NCBI RefSeq assembly: GCF_048544455.1
Contig: NC_133536.1
Coordinates: 194,497,325-194,561,324, forward strand
DNA length: 64,000 nt
DNA from: Silene latifolia
Taxonomy: Eukaryota > Streptophyta > Magnoliopsida > Caryophyllales > Caryophyllaceae
Direction of reading: 5' to 3'
Positions within the stretch are counted from its first letter, which is position 1; each line of letters starts with the position of its first letter. The translations under genes were made by a program, and so were the position numbers. The notes beneath the pieces were generated by a model. It saw only the letters and a program-made list of their open reading frames with translations, had not been told where the DNA came from and did no database searches. Of the stretch, positions 24,829 through 37,177 are shown in pieces.

Positions 24829-25224
24829 TTAAGTGTAGTCACGTTTCACGACATTGGGGTTGACATAACCGGGACGGGTCCTAAACTCAAGAGAGTCAAG
24901 ACGATCAAAGCATGAACGCACATGGTTAGCTTGAGCCGTAAGACACCGCTCAAAATTAAGCACTTTCAATGACAAGGCTTGGGTAGCGTCGTAAACAACC
25001 CGCATATCCTCATGCATAGCCTTCCCTTCATGCCATAAAGCCCCACCTTGACTAGCTAAGTTAGCCAATGAACTAGAATGACGAACACACTCCTTTGCCG
25101 TCCTAGCCGCATCCTTAGCCATAGCATCAACCCGTGCTTCCAACCCATGAAAATAAGACAAGACTTCACCAAGATCCGAACCCTTCGAACCCGAAGCCCC
25201 ATTCCTGTCTTTTCCCAAACCCGA
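24829..25224 (-). pseudogene. Element S extra 3' ORF (env-position), C-terminal part
   Basis: About 130 codons: a Gly/Ser/Lys-rich start, then a long helical stretch (LSYFHGLEARVDAMAKDAAR onward) with regular heptad-like spacing, probably coiled coil, ending in PNVVKRDYT. It is the continuation of the frame at 35429-36666 across element E. The codon phase is kept when E and one CCCGA copy are discounted. No transmembrane segment or signal peptide is visible. Function unknown. Confidence 0.7.
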
Positions 25225-25253
25225 TGTAATACTACGTATTTATGAGTCTCTGG

Positions 25254-25405
25254 GTACTCTATCGAGTAGGCCTTACTCTGCCGAGTAAGGGTGAGTTGTA
25301 GTTTAAAATAGTTTCTGACCTGTTGGGTACTCGATCGAGTAACGTGGATACTCGATCGAGTAAGGGGGCACTCGATCGAGTACCTTAGCTACTCGATCGA
25401 GTAGC
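25254..25405. repeat. CTCGATCGAG array, E left LTR
   Basis: Two diverged units (ctctatcgagtag, ctctgccgagtaag) followed by four perfect actcgatcgagta units at about 20-21 bp spacing. The right LTR has one unit fewer. Confidence 0.9.
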
Positions 25406-25726
25406 CGGTTTACGGGGGATGATTTCTCGGGTTTTGTTAATAATGCGATTAAGTATATATTACTTCCGTCACTATTCTTTAAACACTTTTTAAAACCTAA
25501 TTACTGTGAAAAGAGAAATCAAACTACGTCATTCGCTTTAATCGCATTGTTGGCAAATCCCGGAGCTTGGAAGGTCGGATTTTACCTTTCTTGATATCTT
25601 TATGATCCTTGCGTCGAGGCTAAGACCTACGTACCGTTTTTATAATGTTTCCTTAAAATTGGTTAAACCCTAATATTGGGATTTGGGGATTTTGTTGTTT
25701 TGTATGTTTGGTAGTGATTATATGTT

Positions 25727-28700
25727 TGTAACGCCCCGTAAATTTCGGACTGTTAATATATTTCGAAAATAATTAATTAATCAAGTAAAATTTGACATTA
25801 GTGTATTTAAAGTAAAAATAATTCAAAGAAATATAATTTTATTATATTTTGAAGAAAAGTATTTATTTTGATAGTTTTGAAATGTTTAAAAATAGTTTAA
25901 ACCGTGTAAAATCTTTTATTTCGAAATAAGGGCGTATCGGGGGGAAAATGACAATTCTTTTGAACGTTGGGTAAACGAAATTGGAAATGGGTCGTATGAA
26001 TACTCAATTTTCTTGTAATCTCGTGTTTAAAAACTTTGGTCTTGACGGAATTTGCGTTTGACTTACGGATTTAATTATTATTGAAACGAGTCAAAACCGA
26101 CTCGTAAAAATCTCGACTAAAAATCCCGCACCTCCTTTCCTCCTTTCCTTTCTCCCTTACACGGCACCCCCTTCCCCTTTACCTTTCTTTTTCTGATTTT
26201 TTGATCTTATGTCATCATCATCAACATCTCACAAAAAGACCAAACACCATTTTCACATAATCAAGCTATTTTGGCCATAAATTCTTCGTTTCTTATCGGT
26301 TTTTCACGAAATTTACCTTTCCGGAATCCCCTCGCCGAGATATACAACTTAGTATGTTCTAATTTCTGTTTTCATTAAGTTATTTTAAGACCAATTTTCG
26401 GAAATTTCGGTTTTATATGCTTATTATTGTGTTTTAATTGTTTATTTAGGTGAAGGATTGGAAGACGAGTTTGGGGACTCGTATATTATTGAAGATAGCG
26501 GATAGTTGCTAGTTAGGGTTTGGGTTTGAGGTGCTAATTGCTCTTTTTTTCTAGCTTAAGGTAACATATTTCGAGTTACTCGACGGATTATCGTCACAAT
26601 CTTTGTTGTTTTTGTATGTTTTGTAATTTTTGTTGGTGTAGTAATTTTCACATGTTTAGAATGGTTGCATGCATGTCAATTGTTAGCTTAAATTATGCCT
26701 TTTGTTAGTTTAAATTAACAAAGTTGAATTGGAAACGATTAATTAATGTTCAGACGGTCTTTTACTAAATAAAAATGGAAAAACTGGTGGTGTAGGGGGA
26801 CGGGCAGCAGGCCGGCAGGCCCGTGGCAGGCCCACGGCTAGCCCACGGCTGGCCCGGGTCGGCCCGTTGCTTGTTTCGCGGTTTTCCATGTTTTGGCCGT
26901 CATTTTAGGTTCATTAAGGATGTAATTAGAATAAGTACACATGGTTAAACTTGTGAAGTGAATCATAATAGTAACTAAAAGTTATGTTAATGGTAGATAA
27001 ATTATGTTATATTGATAATTATCACATGTTAGGATAGTTTACAAAATGAAATTGTAATTAATAGGCTCAAAATGAATTTTATAGTGATAATTGTAATGAT
27101 TTGTTGATTGTCTTGAAAACGAGCCTTAGTCCCTTTGACTCGATGCGATGTCGATTAATTAAGTGATTGGTCACCGCAATTTGACCCGTACACTGCCGCA
27201 GGGGCTGGGGTTGCGGGTAAAAATTCGGTTGAATGAATTAGATAATCGGCCTTTTTCTTGTTTTAGGCCATTTATTATATCTCTATTTCACATGTGTAGT
27301 TAGTTGAATTTAAATAGCTTCTTATTTAGTTAGTTGAATTTAAATAGCTTCTTATTTTGTAGTAATGGCCCTAGATTCCCCTAAAGCCTTTAATATTGTT
27401 AAAATTGCTAGAATTGGAAGTTTAGTATTGAATTCTTATTGAGGACACTGTTGGATTTGTATGCTGAATAGACAATTATATAGCCTTTCACATGATAGAA
27501 TGTTAGAATTCATGTTGGTAAGTAGGACTTTTTGCCCTCTTATGGTTAAGTGGGTGTCTTAATTGACTTGTGTGGTGAGTCGTGTGTGGTGTGGGCTAAA
27601 GTATTCAAGCTGGGACTAGCTGGGACTAGGTCCTAGGTGAGTATTTCGGCCTTCATCATAGATAGGTCTTTATAGTCTTTGACGAGTATATGTTCACTGC
27701 TTGATAGCCTTTGTGTTCCTGACTAGTGGATGTTTATCCAAGTTGGGGCATGACCTCAGTTACTTATTTTGATAGTAAGTGGTCAGCTTAAGTACTAGCC
27801 AACCCTTCGGTGGTGTCCTTAGGGTACTCACTTCACTTTGTTTTAAAAAAAAGTTGTGGGTCTTGGGTGCGGTGGTGTGTATCCGCATGTCTAGGTCTCA
27901 AGTGATTTTAGGCTAGGGTTGTGTTGTCTCTTGGCCATGTTTTATTAATATTAACCGCTGAGCCAAGATACCGGTTCGATTACCTTCCCTACCTCGTGGT
28001 ATAGACTCGAGTTACAAAGTGACTATTGACGGTGCTAAGAACTTATGCCTGTCTTTGATATATTGCCCTTTCTTGTATGGTGATTTTATGAACTGTAATA
28101 GGTGAGATGTAAGCGGTTACTGATTGATAAAGTTTGGATTACTATTTGTTATATGATTCACATGATAGTTTAGTTTGGTCAGTTTAGGGGTCATTTGTTA
28201 GAATACATGATAAGTAAATGGTTTATCAAATTGTTTACATGTTACATTACATGTTACATTAATTTTGACGATTCGTGGCTGGGAGGACTCGAAGTTACTC
28301 CCCACTGAATTGTGGCTTTCGTGTTTGTATAAAATGCGATTGACAGGTTGTTGATGCTTTGTTGGGGTCACAGACGAGCTAGTGAGCAAGGAACCTTGGA
28401 CCTAGTTTGGCTTTCTTTTGTAGAAACCTTTTAACTTTTGGTTTGTATATAATTTGAAGGGACATATGTCTCCCTTTTCCATTTTGGGTTTGTATCATTC
28501 TACTTTCTTATTTAGCTATGGCATGTAAAGTAGTTCATCAGCTTTTGCAGGGTCTTGGCACCCGCTTCTGGGATTGTTGGACTTCTTGAGTTGGATTGGT
28601 TGTGAATGGTTTAGTTAGAAATTTTTTTGAAATTGCAGGTTTTTGACTAGTTGAACCATTTACAAACATATCCTACCAGTTTTTCCGTAGAATTTACGCA

Positions 28701-28740
28701 TTTAAGTAGTTAGATAACGCTAATTTTTAAGGGTGTCACA
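25727..28740 (+). mobile_element. Solo LTR H (~3.0 kb, Tekay-type family) with TSD ATGTT
   Basis: Begins TGTAACGCCCCGTAAATTT, ends AAGGGTGTCACA, and is flanked by ATGTT (25722-25726 and 28741-28745). It aligns with B in reverse complement along its whole length and with G at its start. It contains an A-poor patch with repeated ggcaggcccacggc-type phrases (26800-26870) and a tandem duplication of ttagttgaatttaaatagcttcttatt (27299-27356). No ORF. The insertion lies within another LTR, so this is the deepest level of the nest. Confidence 0.85.
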
Positions 28741-29587
28741 ATGTTTGTATGTTAGGAGGAGGATTCGTAGAGGAAGCGTTTTGATATCAGTTGTGAGACC
28801 GTCTGATTGTGTTGTGCTTTCCAGGTAGGGTTTCCCTACTCAGTATTAGTCCCATAATGAGTTGTTGTTGTGTTGTGATTGTTGAATAATATCGTAATTA
28901 TGTTGTGACGGTTGTTGATTGTGATTGCTTGTCTCTGGTTCTTGAGATGCGTTCTCGGCTAAGTGGAGTCACTTGCGGGAGTGGCTTCACGCCCTAGTTT
29001 CGCCTTTCGTGGAACCCGCCACCTGAAGGGGATGTGCACATTAATGGGACAGGGTTATCGCTCGGTATGATGAGCGGGGATTTGGTGGGTACGGCTGCGG
29101 TCCCCCACTGGCAGGGCTGGTCCAGTGGACAGTTGGTGACGGAGATTGATTGGTGTGGGTGATTGTGTGTGACTGTTTGAGCTGTGTTGTTTACTGTACT
29201 AATGGTTTTATAAATTGTGTGATTAGTACTGACCCCGTTTAAATGTTTTAAAAACTGTGGTGATCCATTCGGGGATGGTGAGCAGTTATTGAGCAGGTAT
29301 GAGTCGAGTTACTGGGATAGCTGGGATGTGCCACGGTTTGATGATAGAAGTCTTCCGCTGTAGTTAGTAGTTTAATAAACATTTCAGTTAGCTGTTTAGA
29401 CCGTTGGTTTGAGAACATGTATTCGTATTTTGGTTTTGAGATAGTAACCTTTCGCTAAATTATTTCTATTTAAATGTTGTTTCATTATTGTTTATTTGAT
29501 TATTATTGCCTCGGGTAACCGATATGGTAGCATCCTTATACCTGGGTAGTCCTGGTAAGGCACTTGGAGTATGGGGGTGTTACAAAA

Positions 29588-29599
29588 TGGTATCAGAGC
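29588..29599 (+). other. Primer-binding site of element E
   Basis: TGGTATCAGAGC, an exact initiator-tRNA-Met PBS, three bases after the 5' LTR end. Confidence 0.9.
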
Positions 29600-32500
29600 G
29601 ACGATCCTGAAACCTGTAACCAATGAATCCAATGATCATAGGGAGTCAATTAAAATGAACCCGGGGTAGAAGTTGTAGGAGCTAATGCAAAGACTTGGGA
29701 GACGTCCTAAAGTCGCGAACTCGCCCTACAATTTTGAACCGGTCACTATGGGATATGAGTCGGGATCGCTATGTGTTTACCTTGTGCTTTGTGTACCTAT
29801 GTAGTGATATGTGGCATGAATCAGTGGATGTATGTATGTGGAGAATGGGGAATGTGTAGAAAAGATGGTGATGATGTGATTTCGTAAGTTATTGATTGAA
29901 AGCATGATAGTTGTTTTAAAATATGGCATTATAGAAATACGGAAAGAAAATTTGTTTAATTTGAGTTATACATAGACTTATGTATACATATATGTTGTTG
30001 ATAATGTTTTACGAGTTTATATAGCTGAAAGTTTGAGTAAGAGCATGAATAATTGGTGGAAAAAGATAATAATTGTTGCATGATAATATGATTTTTTTTA
30101 AGCATGTTGTATGATGGAAGAGATTTTATAAGGTTGTTATGCTAGTAACATGTGAATATGATACTTGATGTCATATAATTGTGATTTTGTTTACGTAAAG
30201 TTATATAATAAAAACATGTGGGTAATATGTGATTGGTAAGTTGAATGATATATGTGCATCGAGCTATTTGTTGCTTGGCTTTTGAAGTTAGTAACATGTG
30301 GTTAGGGATACTGGTTTTATGAACATCGAGTTGTTTTGTTTTCCATGTTGTCGTTTAAGTTGTTGGGAAGTAAAATCAAGTAGTTGTGTTTTCGATTATA
30401 GGGAGGTTGTCTTTAAACTATTATAACTTGAGATGCATAAATGATTTTAATGTGATTCTAATTTTAGGTGATAGCTTGTTCTTTTAAGATTCTAACGATA
30501 GGTCACACGCCCAAAACGACCAAGAAATGAGTGAGTTACGACTGTTTTACGAAAACTGGACAATGCTGAGAATTGCATAGGGTACTCGATCGAGTAGCCT
30601 TGGTACTCGATCGAGTAGGCGGCACTCGATCGAGTACGTTAGTTACTCGATCGAGTAGCCCTGGTGATTTGTTTTACGTGCTTCTGACCTTCACCTACTC
30701 GATCGAGTAAGTCCCTTACTCGATCGAGTGGCCAGTACTCGATCTAGTGACCCATGATTCGGGTCATATGCTTATCTTTTGAATTCATTGCATATTATGT
30801 TTAATTCAAAGGTATTATTTTGCTTCTTTATGCATTGTTTTACGTGTGTGTTGGTCTTGATGCGTAAGTTACCCAACCTTATGATGTAAGGAGTGGCATC
30901 TGTGGTGAGTATGAGTTCGGTGGGGAGGACGTGAATATGTGTGGTGTTGTGATAGATAGTGGGAAGAGGAAAAGGAAGATCGTTATGGCTTAAGTGAGAC
31001 ATTGAGCATGTTTTGTGAGATGAGATGAGTGATATGTTTGTGTGTTGAGTAATATAAAAGTAAGTGAATATAGGCAAGGGGTGATGTGAGTCTAAGGAAC
31101 GTGAGAATGAAAGGATTAAGAGTAAGGATGTGGATAGTGGAAACTTGAGATGTGTGAAGAATTATGGAGGGAGATGGTTAGGAGTCGTGTGGGTTAGAAT
31201 ATACATAGTAAAAGTTCGTTTTAAAGGGATTGAGAAGAGTAGTATATAGTGAACGTTGTGGAGACATGTCGCGAGGTGGATTTGTAGACAGTGAGTGAGT
31301 TTGGGAGATTTGGTTTATTAAGAGATGAAACTACTGTGTGATTTCCCTTGGGCAATTAACGGTACGAAAGGAATTTTGATTTCTAGAGAGGTACAAAGGA
31401 GATGCAATTGTTTGAACAGTGAACGTTGATTTTATGGATAGATTAGTGGCAGGTGTGAGTGATAGCATAATAAGAGAAGATCCATGGTAAGAAAGAGTGA
31501 GATGATATCGGTATAAAATAATGGAATTTGAGTTTTGGAGCAACGAAAGGGTAACTGGATTACTAAAGAGTTAGATAGAAGGAATAAGGAGTTGAACTAT
31601 TAATTGGTATTGTTGAGTGTAAAGAGAAAAGAAGGATAAAAGTAAGTTGAGAAAAATGTTGACCAGAGTTATGTGATATAGAAGTAAGGAACCGTCGAGA
31701 TTTATGATATTATCATGAGGATATTAGTTAAGGGTTATATAGGAGTTTCAGGACAGCATGATTAGTCGTGAGTTTCGGGGAATTAAGGAAGGTAAGAAGT
31801 CGGGTAAAGAATTTACACGTTATGAGATTTTTGGTGGAAAGTGAGATGACGATACAATTAAGGATAGTATTGGGAATAATGTTGAGGTAATTTTGTTGAT
31901 GGATCCGATGTTCGTTATTTGGGATGTTAACCAAAGATAGGAAAGAAATCGTGATGTTTAGAGATGAGTGTAAGAGGTTTGATGCCCGGACAGCGGTAGT
32001 GTTATGGTTTGTGACTAGTGGTTAAGGGTGATGGTATGTTAGAAAGGTAGCAGTTCTAATGAGGTTGATTTTGTAGAGGCCGGATTGATATGTATGGTTG
32101 TAAGGAAGTATAAGATGTGGTTAGATGAGGCGGGTGCTAATAGTTGAATAGTAATGGTATGGTTATACTTGGCATGAGGTGATGGTTATGCGAATGGGGG
32201 AATATGTTATGAGGGGCATATGAGTTAAGCTCGGGCGACAGGTAACCTTTATCGAGTGGTAACTTACGTGATCAGGACTGACCAGTTGCATGTGATTACG
32301 GGTCTACGATGTGTATAAATGTTTGTGTGAGGTTCTGACCTCACGGGAAGTGGTATGGTGTGATAGTTATAAAACTGTTATTTGAATGCTCTATAATATA
32401 TGTTGGACACGGTAATTTAATTGAATGATATTCAAAGAGGTAATAATTTGATTGATCTGGCATGACTGGTTATACTTGTATGTATTCATGATATATGTTA

Positions 32501-34094
32501 TTCCGTGATGTGGTAAGGGGATGATATTCATGAGGTTATTATCTGTTTAATTCATATAGTATGTTGCTTTGTGATTTAGTAAAGTGGATTTGAGTAAGTT
32601 TTCTTGTCCAAGAAGTGACTCCTAAGTCAGTGCTTATGGGATTGTGTAAGTTGTGATGACTATCGATGTGGTTGTGGTGCCTCGGGTGGTGATCCGGGCA
32701 CGGTATTTAGTGTTGTGATGAGGGTATTTTCGCACTGCGGTGTGGCTGTTGGTGGCGGTGTTGCAATGCCATCACCGGTTGTGGTGGAGTAGGCGAGATG
32801 ATTATGATGCGAGTTTTCGAAAGTACATACCAGTTAAACATAGATTGTTGTTTTGTTTGCTGTTGTTCCTTGTGAGTTTTGGTTGATCATGTAGACTGTT
32901 GTTTTGTTTGTTGATGTTTCTTACCAGTTTCTGTTTGGGAATGAGGGTAGAGTATGGTAGGAAAGAGAGTTGTATATGTTTTCGTTGTTGTCATGATATA
33001 GTGATATTCTGTTGATGGGACATAGTTGTGAGAAGTTGTTACAGTAATTTTGATCTTATTTTAAGATGAGGCATCAGTAGTCATAGTCATGGCAAGTGAT
33101 TCGTGGAACATGTGTTGTAATGATCGGAAAGCGGCAGGTGGTTCATAATCTTGTGTTGAGATAGTGAGTGCAGGGTGTTGAGAATTAGTGTCATGTTAAG
33201 TGGTGTATGAGTTTTGCGGTAATGAAAGAAAACAACTTGATAATCTAGTGTGAGTATACGTAACGAGTGTGGATCGTGAGTTATGCTTTTGGGAGATAGG
33301 TGCTTTACATAGAGAGGTATGTTGTTTTGCAGTAATAATGGAGAGTTAGTATGGTGATTTTGCTACGAGTTTTATGGTATAGGTTAGGTGGTGTGCCGAA
33401 TGAGTTGAGGTATGAGAAATGTTTAAGTAAGAGAGCCTTGGATATATGCATGGTGAGTGTTTAGATTATAGGTGGTTATCTTTGACATGCGGTGGTAATG
33501 AGGATTATGAGACGATATAGCTAGGATTTAGTATTAGTGAGTTACGAGGACGTAACATTTATCTTAAGAGGAGTAGGATGCGATAAAAGAGATTTTGATG
33601 GTTGTACATATGGTAGTATGTTTGGAAGTAGAGTGTTGGTGTAGCATAAAGGACGGATATTTGTTTTGATTGATTTTATTAAAGGTCATGGCCGTGCTTG
33701 TAGTAGCTAGTATTGACAGTAGGATGATGAGGTTATGAGTGTGAGTAAAATTCGAGGACGAAGTTCCTTTTAAGGGTGGTAGAATGTAACATTCCGGTTG
33801 ATGTCTATGAGTGTCTTGATATTGGATTTGATAGTGGATGATATTATGAAGCTAGCAGCGTTAGAGGATGGTAGTTGGTTATGTATGGAGTTGGTGTCGT
33901 GAGAGATATATATGTGGTAGATACGATATCGTGAGTCATGTTGTGGAAGTAAACATAGTTGGTGGAGGGGGTGTTAAGAGTTCATGTTTTATGTTTGGTC
34001 GAGTTCTTGAGTTCTTAGCTATGTTGTTGTGTCTTGGTCTAGTTAGTATGGTTGTTTTTAGGTATGGGTTGAACTTCGGGGACGATGTTCTTTT
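29600..34094 (+). other. Element E internal region, non-coding
   Basis: About 4.5 kb without a gene. The plus strand is conspicuously poor in C and rich in G/T/A through most of 29800-34000. It includes a second CTCGATCGAG array (30579-30755) and an internal Tekay-type terminus (33745-33785: gaggacgaagttccttttaaggg, then gtagaatgtaac) about 320 bp before the true PPT. I found no Gag, RT or integrase motif in either strand. Confidence 0.65.
30579..30755. repeat. CTCGATCGAG array in the body of element E
   Basis: Four ctcgatcgagta units (30583-30660), a 40-bp gap, then three more (30698-30750), the last as ctcgatctag. Confidence 0.9.
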
Positions 34095-34108
34095 TAAGGA
34101 GGGAAGAC
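34095..34108 (+). other. Polypurine tract of element E
   Basis: taaggagggaagac directly before TGTAATACTACG. The same tract is seen in reverse at 59091-59104 in F. Confidence 0.8.
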
Positions 34109-35428
34109 TGTAATACTACGTATTTATGAGTCTCTGGGTACTCTATCGAGTAGGCCTTACTCTGTCGAGTAAGGGTGAGTTGCACTTTAAAATAGTTTCT
34201 GACGTGTTGGGTACTCGATCGAGTAACGTGGATACTCGATCGAGTAAGGGGGCACTCGATCGAGTAGCCGGTTTACGGGGGATGATTTCTCGGGTTTTGT
34301 TAATAATGCGATTAAGTATATATTACTTCCGTCACTATTCTTTAAACACTTTTTAAAACCTAATTACTGTGAAAAGAGAAATCAAACTACGTCATTCGCT
34401 TTAATCGCATTGTTGGCAAATCCCGGAGCTTGGAAGGTCGGATTTTACCTTTCTTGATATCTTTATGATCCTTGCGTCGAGGGTAAGACCTACGTACCGT
34501 TTTTATAATGTTTCCTTAAAATTGGTTAAACCCTAATATTGGGACTTGGGGGTTTTGTTGTTTTGTATGTTTGGTATTGATTATATGTTTGTATGTTAGG
34601 AGGAGGATTCGTAGAGGAAGCGTTTTGATATCAGCTGTGAGACCGTCTGATTGTGTTGTGCTTTCCAGGTAAGGTTTCCCTACTCAGTATTAGTCCCATA
34701 ATGAGCTGTTGATGTGTTATGATTGTTGAATAATATCGTAATTGTGTTGTGACGTTTGTTGATTGTGATTGTTTGTCTCTGGTTCTCGAGATGCGTTCTC
34801 GGCTGAGTGGAGTCACTTGCGGGAGTGGCTTCACGCCCTAGTTTCGCCCTTCGTGGAACCCGCCACGGAAGGGGATGTGTACATTAATGGGACAGGGTTA
34901 TCGCTCGGTATGATGAGCGGAGATTTGGTGGGTACGGCTGCGGTCCCCCACGCGGCGGTGTCCAGTGGACGATCGGTGACGGAGATTGATTGGTGTGGGT
35001 GATTTTGTGTTTGTTTGAGCTGTGTTGTTTCTTTGTCTTGTTGGTTATATAAATTGTGTGATTAGTATCGACCCCGTTTAAATGTTTTAAAATCGTGGTG
35101 ATCCATTCGGGGATGGTGAGCAGTTATTGAGCAGGTATGAGTCGAGTTACTGGGATAGCTGGGACGTGCCACGGTCTGATGATAGAAGTCTTCCGCTATA
35201 GTTAGTAGTTTAATAAACATTTCAGTTAGCTGTTTAGACAGTTGGTTTGAGAACATGTATTCGTATTTTGGTTTTGGTTTTGAGATTGTAACCTTTCGCT
35301 AAAGTATTTCTATTTAAATGTTGTTTCATTATTGTTTATTTGATTATCATTGCCTCGGGTAACCGAGATGGTAGCATCCTTATACCTGGGTGGTCCTGGT
35401 AAGGCACTTGGAGTATGGGGGTGTTACA
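34109..35428 (+). repeat. 3' LTR of element E
   Basis: 1320 bp, with only a few substitutions from the left LTR. Its CTCGATCGAG array (34138-34270) has three perfect units where the left LTR has four. It ends GGGGGTGTTACA, followed by CCCGA. Confidence 0.9.
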
Positions 35429-36666
35429 CCCGAGACCAACTCCGCAACCATCTTATTTTGCGCATCCATTTTTTCACAAATACTTGCCATAAATGATTCC
35501 AATTTTTGTTCAACAACCGAGACTACATCCGGCGATTTCTCCACCACATTCCCTTTTGCCAAAAATACCAAATCGGGTCCAATGGCACCCATCTTCATCA
35601 ATTTAAGATGAGTGTCACACATCTCATCTTTCACCTTTACTTCATAGCTAGAAATCCCAATTACTCCTTTTTGTTCCAAAAGCCGAGAAACCCACATTCC
35701 ATATGGTAAATCCAAAGTAGTATACAACTTTTCCTCAGTGACACAAATATTTGTTTGAACGATTTTATGAAACACAAGATGAGGAAGACTAACTTTGGAT
35801 CCTTCAAGCCACTTAGACAACAACACCATCTCATAACTCGACAATTTATCACGACCACCCCTCCTTGGAACAACCATGTTCCAAATGAAATTAAGAAAGA
35901 ATTTCAATTTTGGGGTAAACGACCCCGCAAGCATGTTACTTGACCCCGTAGCATCAACATCAAACGAATTCTTAATTTCAAGCTTTTATTCCTCCGTCAC
36001 ATCTCCCCACTCCGCACTCTGATTTATTTCGATCCCATCATCAGGGACCGAAAACAGAGTACAAAAATCGTCAAGGGAGATTTTGACTTCGGAATCATTC
36101 ACCACCGCATGCAACACATTATTTTTGACGGAGACGGAAGAATAAAATTGGATTACCTCAATAAGATAAACCGGACCAACAAAGGAACAAACTTTCTTCC
36201 ATTCTTGAAAATTCAAGAAAACCTTAAAAAATTGCAAAGCTTCGATTTTTCCATACCACTTTTCGGAATAGAGACGACCACCATGAATACCGTACCGCAT
36301 AACATAATTTACACGGGTTCTTTCATCCGCGGTGAGTCGAAGCTTATCAAGCCCCATTAATGTTGCATTCGGCATGTACTCTCGAAACATTGTCCTTTGA
36401 TGACCTTCTTGAGTAGCTACAACCTCGGTATCTTCCACCGAATCTTCAAACCCTACGGCCTTCTTTTTCCTTTTATTTAACTTTCGTCTTTTCCCTTCTA
36501 AGTTAGGATCAACCCGGTTATGATCGGGGTTAGTTGGTTTTTGGTTTGATGAAGGTGAGGGAGTTTTGATAGGGACATAGGTTTTGTTGCACGAAGGTTT
36601 GGAGGACCCGGTCCGAGTTGTGGACCGAGTTGAGGGCGAGTGGAAACGAGTTGAGGGAGGAGTCAT
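35429..36666 (-). pseudogene. Element S extra 3' ORF (env-position), N-terminal part
   Basis: Starts at 36666 with a Ser/Thr/Pro-rich stretch and a basic patch (GKRRKLNKRKKKAV, NLS-like). It then shows the block REYMPNATLMGLDKLRL ... VIQFYSSVSVKNNVLHAVV ... LDDFCTLFSVPDDG, which resembles the 'putative plant transposon protein' domain (PF20167-type) found in env-position ORFs of Sireviruses. An in-frame TAA at 35986 interrupts it. The frame continues from 35983 through a helical region to the E insertion at 35429, and E splits off the C-terminus at 24829-25224. No membrane helix is seen, so an envelope role is not supported by sequence. Function unknown. Confidence 0.7.
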
Positions 36667-37177
36667 GATGATTATTGGATTTTGGAGGTTGAGTGTGTAG
36701 AAGAGTCTAAAGGAAGGTCTTTGGGTTTTGTGTGTGTGATGGTGACGGTAGGAGGGGAGTATTTATGGGAATAGTAGATCAATTATGGTAAAAGAGGTTT
36801 AAGGGAAATAGGAAAGTGGAGGTAACGTGTGGAGAGGGAGTTAGGTAAGTTATTTATTATATTTTTTTTAAAAGATACTTACCATAGAATAAACAAGTGG
36901 TTAGGGTAAATTGTTTAAGAGATATGACAAGATATGGTAAGATATGGTAAGAGATAAAGTTGTGGGGAATTTTCGGTTTAGGCAATAAATTGGAATAATT
37001 GGTTACGACTTTTGGTTCATAATAAAACTTAAAATATATATGACTAGAAAATGGAATATTCTCATAATATAATCTAACATTTGACATAAATAAACTTGCA
37101 ACGAAAAATACGGACACAGTCATACAATCTCGTCAACTCTAGTCAGTCATATAGAGAATAAAATATTTGTGACAAGT
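36667..37177 (-). other. Element S spacer between pol and extra ORF
   Basis: Non-coding, AT-rich. It contains a short direct repeat of atatggtaag (36933-36952) and a phrase tcaactctagtcag (37134-37147) that differs by one missing A from the conserved loop of the K/C LTR structure. Confidence 0.5.

Larger units (their letters stand above)
25225..29584 (+). repeat. 5' LTR of element E (split by H)
   Basis: TGTAATACTACG...GGGGGTGTTACA. The two halves 25225-25726 and 28746-29584 align end to end with the uninterrupted right LTR. The junction is at tatatgtttgtatgttagg, seen intact at 34582-34600. Confidence 0.9.
25225..35428 (+). mobile_element. Element E: non-autonomous Tekay-like LTR retrotransposon, TSD CCCGA
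   Basis: Flanked by CCCGA (25220-25224 and 35429-35433). The left LTR is 25225-29584, of which 25727-28745 is inserted solo LTR H plus its TSD copy, leaving about 1.34 kb. The right LTR is 34109-35428 (1320 bp). A perfect tRNA-Met PBS (29588-29599) and a PPT (34095-34108) are present. The internal 4.5 kb has no coding homology. Its LTRs are the same family as those of chromovirus F (57740-59090), so E was probably mobilised by F-like enzymes. Confidence 0.9.

Noticed and set aside
25254..30755. CTCGATCGAG arrays as a CRISPR-like array
   Set aside because: Short palindromic units with ~10-bp variable spacers in a eukaryotic LTR. Spacer and repeat sizes do not fit CRISPR and there are no cas genes.
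33868..34356. Two plus-strand frames (81 and 76 codons) near the end of E
   Set aside because: They cross E's PPT and LTR start and include the CTCGATCGAG array. No protein similarity recognised.
35062..35256. Minus-strand frame in E's right LTR
   Set aside because: The same sequence occurs in all E/F LTRs, with stops at different places. LTR sequence, not coding.
35380..35434. Open frame beginning MVLVRHLEYGGV on the plus strand (and the same start on T's pol at 57778)
   Set aside because: The start codon and first ~13 residues come from the end of the E/F LTR, fused by chance to flanking sequence. It is a junction artefact, not a gene start.
36857..37123. 88-codon minus-strand frame in the S spacer
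   Set aside because: AT-rich spacer between pol and the extra ORF, without family resemblance. The Phe/Tyr-rich composition follows from base content.
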